A stretch of DNA of 45,946 nucleotides from an uncultured Collinsella sp. (GCA_958438125.1 CAUBQN010000002.1:1-45946); one strand, 5' to 3'; shown: positions 33,062 to 41,619, numbered from the stretch's first letter. The notes: generated from the sequence alone by a model not told the origin. A program made the numbers and translations.

Positions 33062-33583
33062 TTACCTTACGTAGACCACGTTGTCGCGGCGGGGTTTGGG
33101 CTCGGGCAGCGTGTCCTCGGCATAGCCCAGAATGCAGTGACCGACACCGCGCAGGCTGCCGTCGGCGGGTAGACCCCAACTGGCCAGTAGCTCCAGGCCC
33201 TCGGGCGAATCGAAAACCTCGTGGGCGCGATGAATCCAGCACGAATCAACGCCCAGCGCATAGGCAGCGTTGAGCAGGTTGCCCATGGCGAGCGAGCCGT
33301 CTTCCAGATGTGTGGGCACGCTGCGGTCAACCAGCACCACCACAACGGTCTTGGCGCCATAGAAGGGGTCGCTGTTGCTGCCCATGACTTGCGCGTTGAG
33401 CTGCGAGAGACGCTCGACGGTCGCGGGGTCGGTGACGGCGACAAACGTCACCGGCTGGCGGCCCATGCCGCTCGGTGCATATTGGCCGGCTTCGATAATA
33501 CGTGCAAGCTTTTCGGCCTCGACGGGACGATCGCTGTAGTTGCGGCAGCTGCGGCGGTGAATGAGTGCTTCGATAGTCTCCAT
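33062..33583 (-). CDS. Nitroreductase-family flavoprotein
   Basis: This 173-aa small nitroreductase-fold oxidoreductase probably binds FMN as a homodimer and uses NAD(P)H; the substrate is unknown. The N-terminal IHRRSCRNYSDRPVEAEKL is the FMN-phosphate motif. AGQYAPSGMGRQPVTFVAV, AMGNLLNAAYALGVDSCWIHRAHEVF and GVGHCILGYAED are typical. AAGGAGAC precedes ATG 33583; the longer frame to 33679 lacks similarity. A minus-strand promoter, TTGTCA (33718-33723) with TATGCA (33695-33700), spacer 17, fits about 110 nt upstream. Confidence 0.88.
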   Translation of the reverse strand: METIEALIHRRSCRNYSDRPVEAEKLARIIEAGQYAPSGMGRQPVTFVAVTDPATVERLSQLNAQVMGSNSDPFYGAKTVVVVLVDRSVPTHLEDGSLAMGNLLNAAYALGVDSCWIHRAHEVFDSPEGLELLASWGLPADGSLRGVGHCILGYAEDTLPEPKPRRDNVVYVR

Positions 33584-33694
33584 GGTGTCTCCTTGCGGTG
33601 GCGTTGCAGATGCCCCGTTCATACCCGTCGGGCTCAAACGATAGACGGTCAATTGCCCAGCCAAAAGGATAGATTCCAATCGGGAAAGTAGGTT

Positions 33695-33723
33695 TGCATA
33701 AAAGTACCTTCAGAATGTGACAA
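33695..33723 (-). promoter_or_regulatory. Candidate promoter of the nitroreductase gene
   Basis: On the minus strand, TTGTCA and TATGCA are 17 bp apart. The -10 box is imperfect, so this is tentative. Confidence 0.4.
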
Positions 33724-33877
33724 ACAAATGGGATGGTTAAACGTTTTATCCCGTCTACCCTGCGGTTTTTTACCACTTGCCTAAATGACGAACGCATAAC
33801 CTCTGATAAAGGTTTTACTAAAGGAGTACCAACGTTTATCAATGCGCCGTGGTGGCGCCGGGCCAGGAGGTAACATC

Positions 33878-34168
33878 ATGTTCCAGGCTGGAGATGTCGT
33901 CGAGACCGATTTCGAAGGATTTCTGAAGCTGCTGCGTTCCAAGACGCGCGCTTTCGTGTCGATCAACGATCACGAGTACTACATCACGCACACCGATGGC
34001 TATTGGCGTGTTCAGGATTGCGAGGCCCTCAACGACAAGGGCCACTTTACTGACTGTTCTGAGTTGGTCAACACGGTCTGCGAGGTCGTCGAGCTGCCGT
34101 GGATTGCCGGCAAGAGCCTGCATGACAGCTTCTCGGGCGCTACGGTCTATGAGGCCGTCGCCGCTTAA
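33878..34168 (+). CDS. Small conserved-looking hypothetical protein
   Basis: This 96-aa soluble protein has no family I recognise. It is acidic, with a likely alpha/beta fold (FEGFLKLLRSKTRAFVSINDHEYYITHTDGYWRVQDCEAL) and a C-terminal segment TVCEVVELPWIAGKSLHDSFSG. CAGGAGG lies 9 nt before ATG 33878, a strong ribosome site that supports a real gene and excludes the longer frame from 33842. A good terminator follows, so it is a separate transcription unit. No signal peptide or membrane helix. Confidence 0.72.
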   Translation: MFQAGDVVETDFEGFLKLLRSKTRAFVSINDHEYYITHTDGYWRVQDCEALNDKGHFTDCSELVNTVCEVVELPWIAGKSLHDSFSGATVYEAVAA

Positions 34169-34194
34169 CAGGCAATAAAACCCGATTTTCACGT

Positions 34195-34231
34195 GACCGC
34201 TGGCGCCGCCCCCGCGCCGGCGGTCTTTTTC
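34195..34231 (+). terminator. Terminator after the small hypothetical gene
   Basis: GACCGCTGGCGC and GCGCCGGCGGTC pair over 12 positions (one G-T) around CGCCCC, followed by TTTTT. Confidence 0.85.
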
Positions 34232-34273
34232 TGCCGATAGGCCATAAAAATGCACGCATTTGCGGAGAGCCTG

Positions 34274-34302
34274 TTGACGATAGTCAAAACTCGGACTAAT
34301 CT
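34274..34302 (+). promoter_or_regulatory. Promoter of the marR-ABC exporter operon
   Basis: TTGACG (34274-34279) and TAATCT (34297-34302) are 17 bp apart. The spacer is filled by an inverted repeat that looks like a repressor site. Confidence 0.7.
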
Positions 34303-34336
34303 AGAGACACATAATTGGTCAAAAATCGGACAATTG
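34281..34336. promoter_or_regulatory. Paired operator candidates for the MarR-family regulator
   Basis: GTCAAAACTCGGAC (34283-34296) and GTCAAAAATCGGAC (34318-34331) are the same box 35 bp apart. Each has flanking dyad symmetry (TAGTC/GACTA for the first, AATTGGTC/GACAATT for the second). The first lies in the promoter spacer, the second just after the start point, a classic autorepression layout. Confidence 0.6.
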
Positions 34337-34349
34337 AATGGTGGGATAG

Positions 34350-34850
34350 ATGAATAGTGCGGTTACGCTGGTCGACTTCGATCGGTTGCTCAATGGACTC
34401 GACCATATCTATTCGGAGTTCTCGCGCGCCTGCGGCCTTTCGGACTGCGCCTACTGGATGCTCGTCGACACGAGTGCAGCGGGCGGAAGCGTTGCCGTGA
34501 GTCGGCTGACGAGTGAATGGTTCTACAGCAAACAGACCATCAATTCGGCGATTAAAACGCTTAGGGCGCGAGGGCTTGCGACGTTGGAGTTTGCCGAGGG
34601 CAGTCGTAAAAACAAGGTTGTACGACTGACCGAAGAAGGCGTGCGGTTTGCCAAGCGCTACGCGTTGCCGGCGCAAAAAGCCGAGCAACAGGCATTCGAG
34701 GCGCTCGAGCCGTGGGAACAGTGCGAGATCATGCGCTTGGTCGGTAAGTTCTCCCATGTTCTTAACGAAGAGTGCGAGGCATTTAAACGGCAAGTGGCCG
34801 CCGAGAACGAGACTGACGATAAGGGCGAGGGGGACGCATGCGACTCTTAA
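34350..34850 (+). CDS. MarR-family transcriptional regulator
   Basis: This 166-aa winged-helix regulator has an N-terminal dimerisation helix (FDRLLNGLDHIYSEFSRACGL) and a DNA-binding core from about 50 to 105 (VSRLTSEWFYSKQTINSAIKTLRARGLATLEFAEGSRKNKVVRLTEEG). C-terminal helices complete the dimer interface. Its gene overlaps the first ABC exporter gene by 13 bp, so it is the local regulator of that exporter, probably a drug- or metabolite-sensing repressor. Two matching operator-like boxes lie at its promoter. GGTGGGA precedes ATG 34350. Confidence 0.88.
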   Translation: MNSAVTLVDFDRLLNGLDHIYSEFSRACGLSDCAYWMLVDTSAAGGSVAVSRLTSEWFYSKQTINSAIKTLRARGLATLEFAEGSRKNKVVRLTEEGVRFAKRYALPAQKAEQQAFEALEPWEQCEIMRLVGKFSHVLNEECEAFKRQVAAENETDDKGEGDACDS

Positions 34851-36574
34851 TGAGGTTTATGAGGCCGTACCGCGGTCTGATTGCGGTGACGCTGTTTGCG
34901 GTGCTGATAGATAACGTCGGTACGCTGTTGGTTCCCACGATGCTGGCGAACATGGTCAACACCGGTATTACCACGGGTGATGTCGACTATATATTACGCA
35001 ACGGCCTGTACATGCTTATCGCGACCGGCATGGCCAGCGGCGGCACGGTGCTGGGCTGCTATCTTTCGGCGCGCCTGGCCGCCAACGTGGCCTGCGATAT
35101 CCGCAATGCCGTGTACGACAAGTCGCTCGAGCTCGCTGCCAGCGACTTTGAGCGCTTTGGCACGGGTTCGATGATCACGCGCTCGCTCAACGACATCAAC
35201 GTGATTCAGCAAGCTGTCCTTCAGACGATTCAGCTGGTGCTGCCGGTGCCGTTCTTGGCCGTGGCAGGCATCATTTTTGCTTGGTTCATCGATCCCGCCA
35301 TGGGTACGCTGCTGGGCGTGGTGGTTGCGATCGTGCTGGTGGCGGCGGTCTTTACCGTTGCCAACGCCGCGCCGATCTTTATGCGCCTGCAGAGCTTTAT
35401 CGACCGCATGAACGTGGTGCTGCGCGAGAACATCGTGGGCGTGCGCGTCATCCGCGCATTTAACAAGGAGCGCCACGAGGAGCAGCGCCTGGACGAGGTG
35501 TTTAGCGATTACGCGGCCAATGCCATCAAGGTCAACCACCTGTTTGTGGGTCTCGACAGCTCCAGCTTCTTTTTGATGAATATCGCCGAGGTGGCGGTGC
35601 TGTGGGTGGGCGGCAACCGCGTGGGCGTCCACGCCATGCAAATCGGTAGCATCTCGGCCGTGCTGGAGTACGCGATCCTGATCCTGTTCTTTGTGATGAC
35701 GGCGCAGATGGTGATTCTGACGCTCCCACGCGCCGCCGCATGCCTGAACCGTGCGCAGCAGGTGTTGGAGATTGAGCCGAGCATCGTGGACGGCAAGCGC
35801 ACGCTGGACACGTGCGCGGCGGAGTCTGTTGACGGTGCCGACGCGGTGGCCGTGTTCGACCACATGTCGTTCCGTTTTGACGATGCCGACGAGGACACCC
35901 TGTGCGACCTGAGCTTTGCCTGTCGCCGTAGCCAGACCACGGCGATTGTAGGCTCGACGGGTTCGGGCAAGTCGACGGTGGCCAAGCTCTTGCTTCGCTT
36001 CCACGATGCCACGAAGGGCGCCATTCGCCTGGACGGTGTCGATCTGCGCGAGCTTTCGCAAGATGAGATCCGTGGACACATCGCCTATGTGCCGCAGAAG
36101 GCGTGGCTGTTCTCGGGCACCGTGGCAAGTAATCTGCGCTTTGGCAACGAGGACGCGACCGAGACCGACATGCTTCACGCGCTTGAGGTTGCCCAGAGCA
36201 CCTTTGTACTCGATCAGCCGCAGGGGCTCGATACCCCGGTGGCGCAGGGCGGCACGAACTTTTCAGGCGGCCAGCGCCAGCGCCTGGCCATTGCTCGCGC
36301 GCTCATGAAGCAGGCCGATCTGTACATCTTCGATGACAGTTTTTCGGCCCTGGACTTTAAGACTGATGCCGCCCTGCGCCATGCGTTGCAAGATGAGACA
36401 CGTGACGCTGCGGTGCTCATCATCGCGCAGCGCATCTCGACGATCTTGCACGCCGACCAGATCGTGGTGCTCAAGGACGGCGAGGTTGTGGGCCTGGGCA
36501 CGCATGGCGAGCTTATGGAAACCTGCGAGGTGTACCGTGCCATCGCGGAATCGCAAATGAAGGGAGGTGAGTAG
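34838..36574 (+). CDS. ABC exporter half-transporter, degenerate-site subunit
   Basis: This 578-aa protein has an N-terminal membrane domain of about six helices (residues 10-300) fused to an ATPase. Walker A is GSTGSGKST (372-380), the signature FSGGQRQRLAIARAL, Walker B YIFDDSFSALD. D500 occupies the catalytic Glu position, as in the non-hydrolytic subunit of heterodimeric exporters such as TM287 and BmrC. ATG 34838 follows GAGGGGGACGC and overlaps the marR gene. The partner starts 1 base after its stop codon. Likely exports drugs or lipophilic compounds; substrate unproven. Confidence 0.91.
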   Translation: MRLLMRFMRPYRGLIAVTLFAVLIDNVGTLLVPTMLANMVNTGITTGDVDYILRNGLYMLIATGMASGGTVLGCYLSARLAANVACDIRNAVYDKSLELAASDFERFGTGSMITRSLNDINVIQQAVLQTIQLVLPVPFLAVAGIIFAWFIDPAMGTLLGVVVAIVLVAAVFTVANAAPIFMRLQSFIDRMNVVLRENIVGVRVIRAFNKERHEEQRLDEVFSDYAANAIKVNHLFVGLDSSSFFLMNIAEVAVLWVGGNRVGVHAMQIGSISAVLEYAILILFFVMTAQMVILTLPRAAACLNRAQQVLEIEPSIVDGKRTLDTCAAESVDGADAVAVFDHMSFRFDDADEDTLCDLSFACRRSQTTAIVGSTGSGKSTVAKLLLRFHDATKGAIRLDGVDLRELSQDEIRGHIAYVPQKAWLFSGTVASNLRFGNEDATETDMLHALEVAQSTFVLDQPQGLDTPVAQGGTNFSGGQRQRLAIARALMKQADLYIFDDSFSALDFKTDAALRHALQDETRDAAVLIIAQRISTILHADQIVVLKDGEVVGLGTHGELMETCEVYRAIAESQMKGGE

Positions 36575-36575
36575 C

Positions 36576-38591
36576 ATGACCAAGGAGCTCAAGAAACAGG
36601 GCGGCCTTGTCGATGCCGCCGCTGCGGGCGCGGTCGAGGAAGCGGTCGAGCAGGCTGCCGTGGCACCCGAGCTGGATGACGCCGCCAAGGCTGCAGCCGA
36701 GCGCGAGGCTCGCCGCCAAGCGCTCTACGAGGAAAACGAACGTGCCGAGGACGAGCGCGCCCGCGCTGAGGCAGAGCGCATGCGCGATGTGGACGACGAG
36801 GACGAGGACGAGAAACCCCGCGACACCTGGGCAACGGTGCGCCGCCTGTGGAGCGAGGCTGCCGGCGACCATTGGCGCTTCTATATCGTGTTCGCGAGCA
36901 TTGTGTTCTATGCCATCTTTAACACTGCCGCGCCGGCATATAGCGCCCGTGTGATCGATGAGCTGTGGGGCCACATTCAGGTGGCGTTTGCCAACGATAC
37001 CACCTTCAACATCACCTGGGAGAACTGCGGCAGGACCATCTTCATCTACTTTATGATCTGGACCGCCGCCGCCTCGTTCTACGCACTCCAGAGCTTTTTG
37101 ATGTCGAGCGTTGCCGAGCGCCTCAACCTGCGCCTACGCAACCGCATCGCACAAAAGCTCAACCGTCTGCCGCTTGCCTTCTTTGACGCGCATCGTCCCG
37201 GTGAGGTCGTCAGCCGCGCGACCAATGACCTGGACAAGATGTCCGAGAGCATGCAGCGTGGATTGCTGCAGCTGCTGGTGTCGATCGGCACCGTGGTGGG
37301 CGCCGTGAGCGTGATGTTTGTGTTCAGCGTGCCGCTCACGCTAGTCTTTTTGTTCTTTATGGCGCTGTCGCTGCTGGTGACCAAGGTGGTCTCGCGCCGC
37401 ACGCATGACGTAACCGGTGAGCGCCAGGAGTGGGTGTCAAAGATTACGAGCGCGGTTGAGGAGGGCTACTCGGGCCGTCTGGTGATTCGCGCGTTCAACC
37501 GTGAGCGCCAGAGTTCTGCCGAGGTGCATGAGGCCTCGAGGGAGCTAGCGCGCGTGAGTACCAAGGCCGACTTTATGATTAACGCCGTCGGCCCCGCGGT
37601 GCGCTTTATCGGCCGCCTGGCACAGATCGTGATTGCGATTGTGGGCTGCAGCATGCTGGTTGCCGGTCACATGACCGTCGGCGTGTTCCAGGCGTTCTTC
37701 CAGTTTATCTACGAGGCGTCCGAGCCCATGACGCAGTTGTCGTTTACCTTCAACTCGCTGCAGAGCGCGCTGGCGAGTGCAGAGCGCGTGTTCGACCTGC
37801 TCGATGAGCCCGAGATGGAGGCCGATCCGCTGCCGGACAAGGCCGCCAAGCTGCCGGGTCGCGTGGAGGGCCGCGTCTCCTTTGAGCATGTGCGCTTTGG
37901 TTATTCGCCCGACAAGCCGCTTATGCGCGACGTGTCGTTTACCGCCGAACCGGGCCAGAAGATTGCCGTGGTGGGAACCACGGGCGCAGGCAAGACGACG
38001 CTCATCAATCTGCTCATGCGCTTCTACGAGATCGACGGTGGCCGCATTACCCTTGACGGTGTGGACACGAGCCGCATGGACCGCGGCGAGCTGCGCCAGC
38101 AGTTTGGCATGGTGTTGCAGGACGCCTGGCTGTTCGATGGCACCATTGCCGAGAACATCGCCTATGGCTGTCCCGAGGCGACGCGCGAGGAGATTGTCGC
38201 GGCCGCGCGTGCCGCTCAGGTCGATTTCTTTGTGCGCACTATGCCGCAGGGCTACGACACGCGTGTGGCTAACGATGCCGAGAGCATCAGCCAGGGCCAA
38301 CGTCAGCTGCTGACCATCGCGCGCGTGCTGCTCAACAACCCGGCGATCCTCATCCTGGACGAGGCGACGTCGAGCGTGGACACGCGCACCGAGCTCGCCA
38401 TCGGCCGCGCCATGGACGCGCTCATGCGCGGGCGCACGAGCTTTGTGATCGCGCACCGTCTGTCGACGATCGTCGATGCCGACCTCATCCTGGTCATGGA
38501 TCACGGCAATATCATCGAGCAGGGTACGCACAAGGAGCTGCTGGCTGCTGAGGGCGCTTATGCCGACCTCTACCTAAGTCAGTTCGCATAA
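36576..38591 (+). CDS. ABC exporter half-transporter, catalytic subunit
   Basis: This 671-aa partner has an unusual N-terminal extension of about 90 residues, rich in Ala, Glu and Arg (REARRQALYEENERAEDERA) and likely coiled-coil or disordered. The membrane domain spans about 100-405. The ATPase has Walker A GTTGAGKTT, Walker B ILILDEATSSVD with the catalytic Glu intact, and a diverged signature ISQGQRQ. Its intact Walker B and altered signature complement the partner's altered Walker B and canonical signature, giving one degenerate and one active nucleotide site. AGGGAGG precedes ATG 36576; a GTG at 36567 is in frame but too close to that site. Confidence 0.92.
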   Translation: MTKELKKQGGLVDAAAAGAVEEAVEQAAVAPELDDAAKAAAEREARRQALYEENERAEDERARAEAERMRDVDDEDEDEKPRDTWATVRRLWSEAAGDHWRFYIVFASIVFYAIFNTAAPAYSARVIDELWGHIQVAFANDTTFNITWENCGRTIFIYFMIWTAAASFYALQSFLMSSVAERLNLRLRNRIAQKLNRLPLAFFDAHRPGEVVSRATNDLDKMSESMQRGLLQLLVSIGTVVGAVSVMFVFSVPLTLVFLFFMALSLLVTKVVSRRTHDVTGERQEWVSKITSAVEEGYSGRLVIRAFNRERQSSAEVHEASRELARVSTKADFMINAVGPAVRFIGRLAQIVIAIVGCSMLVAGHMTVGVFQAFFQFIYEASEPMTQLSFTFNSLQSALASAERVFDLLDEPEMEADPLPDKAAKLPGRVEGRVSFEHVRFGYSPDKPLMRDVSFTAEPGQKIAVVGTTGAGKTTLINLLMRFYEIDGGRITLDGVDTSRMDRGELRQQFGMVLQDAWLFDGTIAENIAYGCPEATREEIVAAARAAQVDFFVRTMPQGYDTRVANDAESISQGQRQLLTIARVLLNNPAILILDEATSSVDTRTELAIGRAMDALMRGRTSFVIAHRLSTIVDADLILVMDHGNIIEQGTHKELLAAEGAYADLYLSQFA

Positions 38592-38620
38592 GGTGACAAG
38601 GGGACAGTCCCGCATGTCAC
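38592..38620. repeat. Small REP-like palindrome with GGGGACAG core
   Basis: TGACA (38593-38597) and TGTCA (38614-38618) enclose GGGGACAGTCCC, itself symmetric. It follows the exporter stop codon directly. Confidence 0.55.
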
Positions 38621-38628
38621 ATCGAAAA

Positions 38629-38664
38629 GAAGGCGCGCCGGGGGCAATTCCCTGGCGTGCCTTT
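38629..38664. terminator. Bidirectional terminator between the exporter operon and cysE
   Basis: AAGGCGCGCCGGGG and CCCTGGCGTGCCTT pair with minor mismatches around GCAATT. TTTT follows on the plus strand and a T-rich tract on the minus strand. Confidence 0.8.
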
Positions 38665-38700
38665 TGTGTTGGCGTCAATGTTGTCGGTGGCCGTCCGCTT

Positions 38701-39405
38701 CTAGCGCTCGTCCACGAGCTTGGCGACGAGGGCTTTGAGCTCGGCCACCTCTTGCTCGAGTTCTTTGACGCGACGGGCGTTTTCGGTGATGCCCTGACGG
38801 TTGAGGGCGCTCTGCTCGGCGGCATCGTCGGGCATGTACTCGCGATGCTGCTTGGCATCGAAGCTCTCCTCGAACACGCGACAGCCGTTGCGCTTGATGA
38901 TGCGTCCCGGCACGCCCACGACGGTGCAGTTGTCGGGCACGTCCTTGACGACGACCGAGTTGCCGCCGATCTTAACGTTGTTGCCAATGTGGATGTTGCC
39001 AAGCACCTTGGCGCCCGTGCCCACGGTGACATTGTTGCCCAGGGTGGGGTGGCGTTTGCCGGTCTCGTTACCGGTGCCGCCGAGCGTGACGCCCTGGTAG
39101 AGCACACAGTTGTCGCCCACGATGGCAGTCTCGCCAATAACGACGCCCATGGCGTGGTCGATAAAGAAGTGCTTGCCGATCTGCGCGGCGGGATGAATCT
39201 CAACACCAGTGATATGGCGGGTTAACTGCGAGAGCACACGGGCGAGTGAGCGATGACCGTGCTCCCACAGCCAGTGCTCGGGCACGTGGTTCCACTTGGC
39301 GTGCAGGCCAGGATAGGAAAGGAAGATGACCAGGCCGTTTTGCGCGGCAGGGTCCTGCGCCTGGACGGTCTTGATGTCCTCGCGAATGGTATTGATAAAG
39401 CTCAC
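38701..39405 (-). CDS. cysE: Serine O-acetyltransferase
   Basis: This 234-aa cytoplasmic enzyme makes O-acetylserine from serine and acetyl-CoA, the first step of cysteine synthesis. The N-terminal helical domain includes FINTIREDIKTVQAQDPAAQNGLVIFLSYPGLHAKW. The left-handed beta-helix follows (GVEIHPAAQIGKHFFIDHAMGVVIGETAIVGDNCVLYQGVTLGGTG) with the catalytic Asp-His pair in IDHAMGVVIGE. A C-terminal coiled coil (ARRVKELEQEVAELKALVAKL) is longer than in short homologues. Translation begins at a GTG with AGGGAGG 8 nt upstream. No cysK lies in the window. Confidence 0.94.
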   Translation of the reverse strand: MSFINTIREDIKTVQAQDPAAQNGLVIFLSYPGLHAKWNHVPEHWLWEHGHRSLARVLSQLTRHITGVEIHPAAQIGKHFFIDHAMGVVIGETAIVGDNCVLYQGVTLGGTGNETGKRHPTLGNNVTVGTGAKVLGNIHIGNNVKIGGNSVVVKDVPDNCTVVGVPGRIIKRNGCRVFEESFDAKQHREYMPDDAAEQSALNRQGITENARRVKELEQEVAELKALVAKLVDER

Positions 39406-39629
39406 CGGCCGCCCTCCCTTAGCGCCGTGACAATGCGATTCAATAAAGTATAGCGATTCGCTAGGGATTAGGAAGGGCGATCTTGCTTCGCTTTGGGCGA
39501 CAAGTGTCAGTTATGCAAACTTGCTGGTAATGAAGTAAGACTTTTGAGGGGTTTGGCCCGTGCTCGCGCCGCAACCGTATACTGGTCAACTTGGACGTGT
39601 CCGCGCCCACAACTGAGAGGTTTTACTTC

Positions 39630-40277
39630 ATGGGTTTCATCAACGCAATTGTCGAGCTGCTTAAGGATCCACGAACGGCGATTAAGGTTTGGATCGCCGC
39701 CGGTCCGCTCACGGCATACGGTTTTATCTTCTTGATTATCTTCATCGAGACGGGCGTGGTCTTCATGCCGTTTTTGCCCGGTGACTCGCTCTTGTTCGCC
39801 AGCGGCTGCTTAGCCGCGGACGGCAGCTTCAATATCTTTACGCTGTTGGCCGTGGCTTGGTGCGCGGCGATTCTGGGCGATCAGTGCAACTTTATGATCG
39901 GTCACTTCTTTGGCAAAAAGATCATCGCTTCGGGGAAGGTCAAGGCCATGACGCCCGAGCGCATCGAGAAGTCCGAGGCGTTTCTCGATAAATGGGGCCA
40001 CCTGGCCATCTTCCTCGGTCGTTTCTTCCCGTTTATTCGCACCTTTGTGCCGTTCCTCGCCGGTATGGGCGGCATGCACTGGCGCAACTTCGTCATCTTT
40101 AACGTGCTGGGTGGCATTACCTGGTCAACGCTCTTTACACTGCTGGGCTACTTCTTTGGTGGTCTTCCCTTTGTGCAGCAACACTTTGAGCTGCTGATCG
40201 TCGGCATTGTCGCCGTGTCGATCATCCCGACCGCGGTCGGCCTGGTTAAGGCTAAGCTGGGCAAAAAGAACGCCTAG
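39630..40277 (+). CDS. DedA-family membrane protein
   Basis: This 215-aa integral membrane protein has the DedA/VTT signature: ETGVVFMPFLPGDSLLFASGCLA and GRFFPFIRTFVPFLAGMGGMHWRNFVIFNVLGGITW, with the conserved acidic and Arg residues. Members act as lipid flippases (for example undecaprenyl phosphate or phosphatidylethanolamine recycling) and depend on proton motive force; the substrate here is unknown. GAGAGG precedes ATG 39630. TATACT near 39578 is a possible -10 box. It is followed by a terminator-like hairpin and stands alone. Confidence 0.91.
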   Translation: MGFINAIVELLKDPRTAIKVWIAAGPLTAYGFIFLIIFIETGVVFMPFLPGDSLLFASGCLAADGSFNIFTLLAVAWCAAILGDQCNFMIGHFFGKKIIASGKVKAMTPERIEKSEAFLDKWGHLAIFLGRFFPFIRTFVPFLAGMGGMHWRNFVIFNVLGGITWSTLFTLLGYFFGGLPFVQQHFELLIVGIVAVSIIPTAVGLVKAKLGKKNA

Positions 40278-40308
40278 CTCGAGCCGGCGCGAAAATCGTG
40301 TCATTGAG

Positions 40309-40340
40309 GCCCGTCGCCGCTTACGGTGGCGGGCTTCATT
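40309..40340 (+). terminator. Probable terminator of the DedA gene
   Basis: GCCCGTCGCC and GGTGGCGGGC pair (one G-T) around GCTTAC, with a weak TTCATT tail. Confidence 0.6.
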
Positions 40341-40566
40341 AGCTTCGGTCAAATGAAAATACTTTACTTAGTTAAAGAAAAGCGTTTTATCAGACGCGTG
40401 CGGGGAGTACAATCTCGTGCATGCGAATCGACGTGCCATGGGCTTTGGCGTTGCCCGCGTGTCCCGTCCGGCTCTACGCTCCGGGCGTGCGACGTTGCGA
40501 CGCGGTCGGCCTCGGTCCTTGCGTGCGAGTTCGCGAGTATGCAACTGTGTATGTAAGGAGCGACAC

Positions 40567-41619
40567 ATGACTGTCGAGAAGAAGGATATCGATTGGGGTA
40601 GCCTCGGCTTTGGCTACATGAAGACCGATTACAGCTACGAGGCCCATTGGAAGGACGGCGAGTGGGACGAGGGCGGCCTGACCACCGACCACACCCTGCA
40701 CGTCTCCGAGTGCGGCGGCATCTTCCATTACTGCCAGGAGGTCTTTGAGGGCCTGAAGGCCTACACCGCCGAGGACGGCAGCATCGTCTGCTTCCGTCCC
40801 GACATGAACGCCGAGCGTATGTACAACTCCGCCCAGCGCCTCGAGATGCCCCCGTTCCCCAAGGACAAGTTTGTCGAGGCCGTCAAGCAGGTCGTTTCTG
40901 CCAACGCTGCGTGGGTTCCGCCCTTCGGTTCCGGCGCGACCCTGTACGTGCGTCCGTTTATGATCGGCTCCGGTGACGTGATCGGCGTGGCTCCCGCTCC
41001 TGAGTACACGTTCCGCATTCTCGTGACCCCGGTCGGTCCGTACTTTAAGGGTGGCCTCAAGCCCGTCAAGCTGCGCGTTTCCGAGTACGACCGCGCTGCA
41101 CCGCACGGCACCGGTAACATCAAGGCCGGCCTGAACTACGCCATGTCCCTTAAGCCCACGATGGAGGCTCACCGCGAGGGTTATGCCGAGAACCTGTATC
41201 TCGACTCCGAGTCGCGCACTTATGTCGAGGAGACCGGTGGCGCCAACGTCCTGTTCGTGAAGGAGGACGGCACGCTCGTCGTTCCGCAGTCGCACACCGA
41301 CTCCATCCTGCCCTCCATCACCCGTCGCTCGCTCGTTCAGGTCGCCGAGGACCTGGGTATGACCGTTGACCAGCGTCCCGTCGAGTGGGCCGAGGTCAAG
41401 GCCGGCACCTTTGTCGAGTGCGGCCTGTGCGGCACCGCTGCCGTCATCTCCCCGGTGGGCGAGATCGACAACAAGGTCTATGGCGCCGACGAGACCGTGA
41501 CCTTCCCGGCCGGCTACACCGAGATCGGCCCCGTGATGAAGAAGCTTCGCGAGACCCTGACTGGTATCCAGTCCGGTGCTGTCGAGGATAAGCACAACTG
41601 GGTTTACACCGTGGCGTAA
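40567..41619 (+). CDS. ilvE: Branched-chain amino-acid aminotransferase
   Basis: This 350-aa fold-type IV PLP enzyme transfers amino groups between Leu/Ile/Val and 2-oxoglutarate. It is of the longer BCAT group like the mammalian and Gram-positive enzymes. The PLP Lys is K186 in GTGNIKAGLNYA. CQEVFEGLKAY, RPDMNAERM, the ETGGANVLFV phosphate-binding region and CGLCGTAAVISPV are conserved. TAAGGAGCGACAC precedes ATG 40567. The 289-bp upstream region has a GTACAAT -10-like word near 40406, but no T-box or leader-peptide attenuator that I can recognise. It ends in an elaborate nested palindrome. Confidence 0.95.
   Translation: MTVEKKDIDWGSLGFGYMKTDYSYEAHWKDGEWDEGGLTTDHTLHVSECGGIFHYCQEVFEGLKAYTAEDGSIVCFRPDMNAERMYNSAQRLEMPPFPKDKFVEAVKQVVSANAAWVPPFGSGATLYVRPFMIGSGDVIGVAPAPEYTFRILVTPVGPYFKGGLKPVKLRVSEYDRAAPHGTGNIKAGLNYAMSLKPTMEAHREGYAENLYLDSESRTYVEETGGANVLFVKEDGTLVVPQSHTDSILPSITRRSLVQVAEDLGMTVDQRPVEWAEVKAGTFVECGLCGTAAVISPVGEIDNKVYGADETVTFPAGYTEIGPVMKKLRETLTGIQSGAVEDKHNWVYTVA

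Noticed and set aside
40341..40566. T-box or leader-peptide attenuator for ilvE
   Set aside because: No T-box sequence, no run of branched-chain codons and no terminator/antiterminator pair were found. An open frame through the region continues into ilvE without its own ribosome site.
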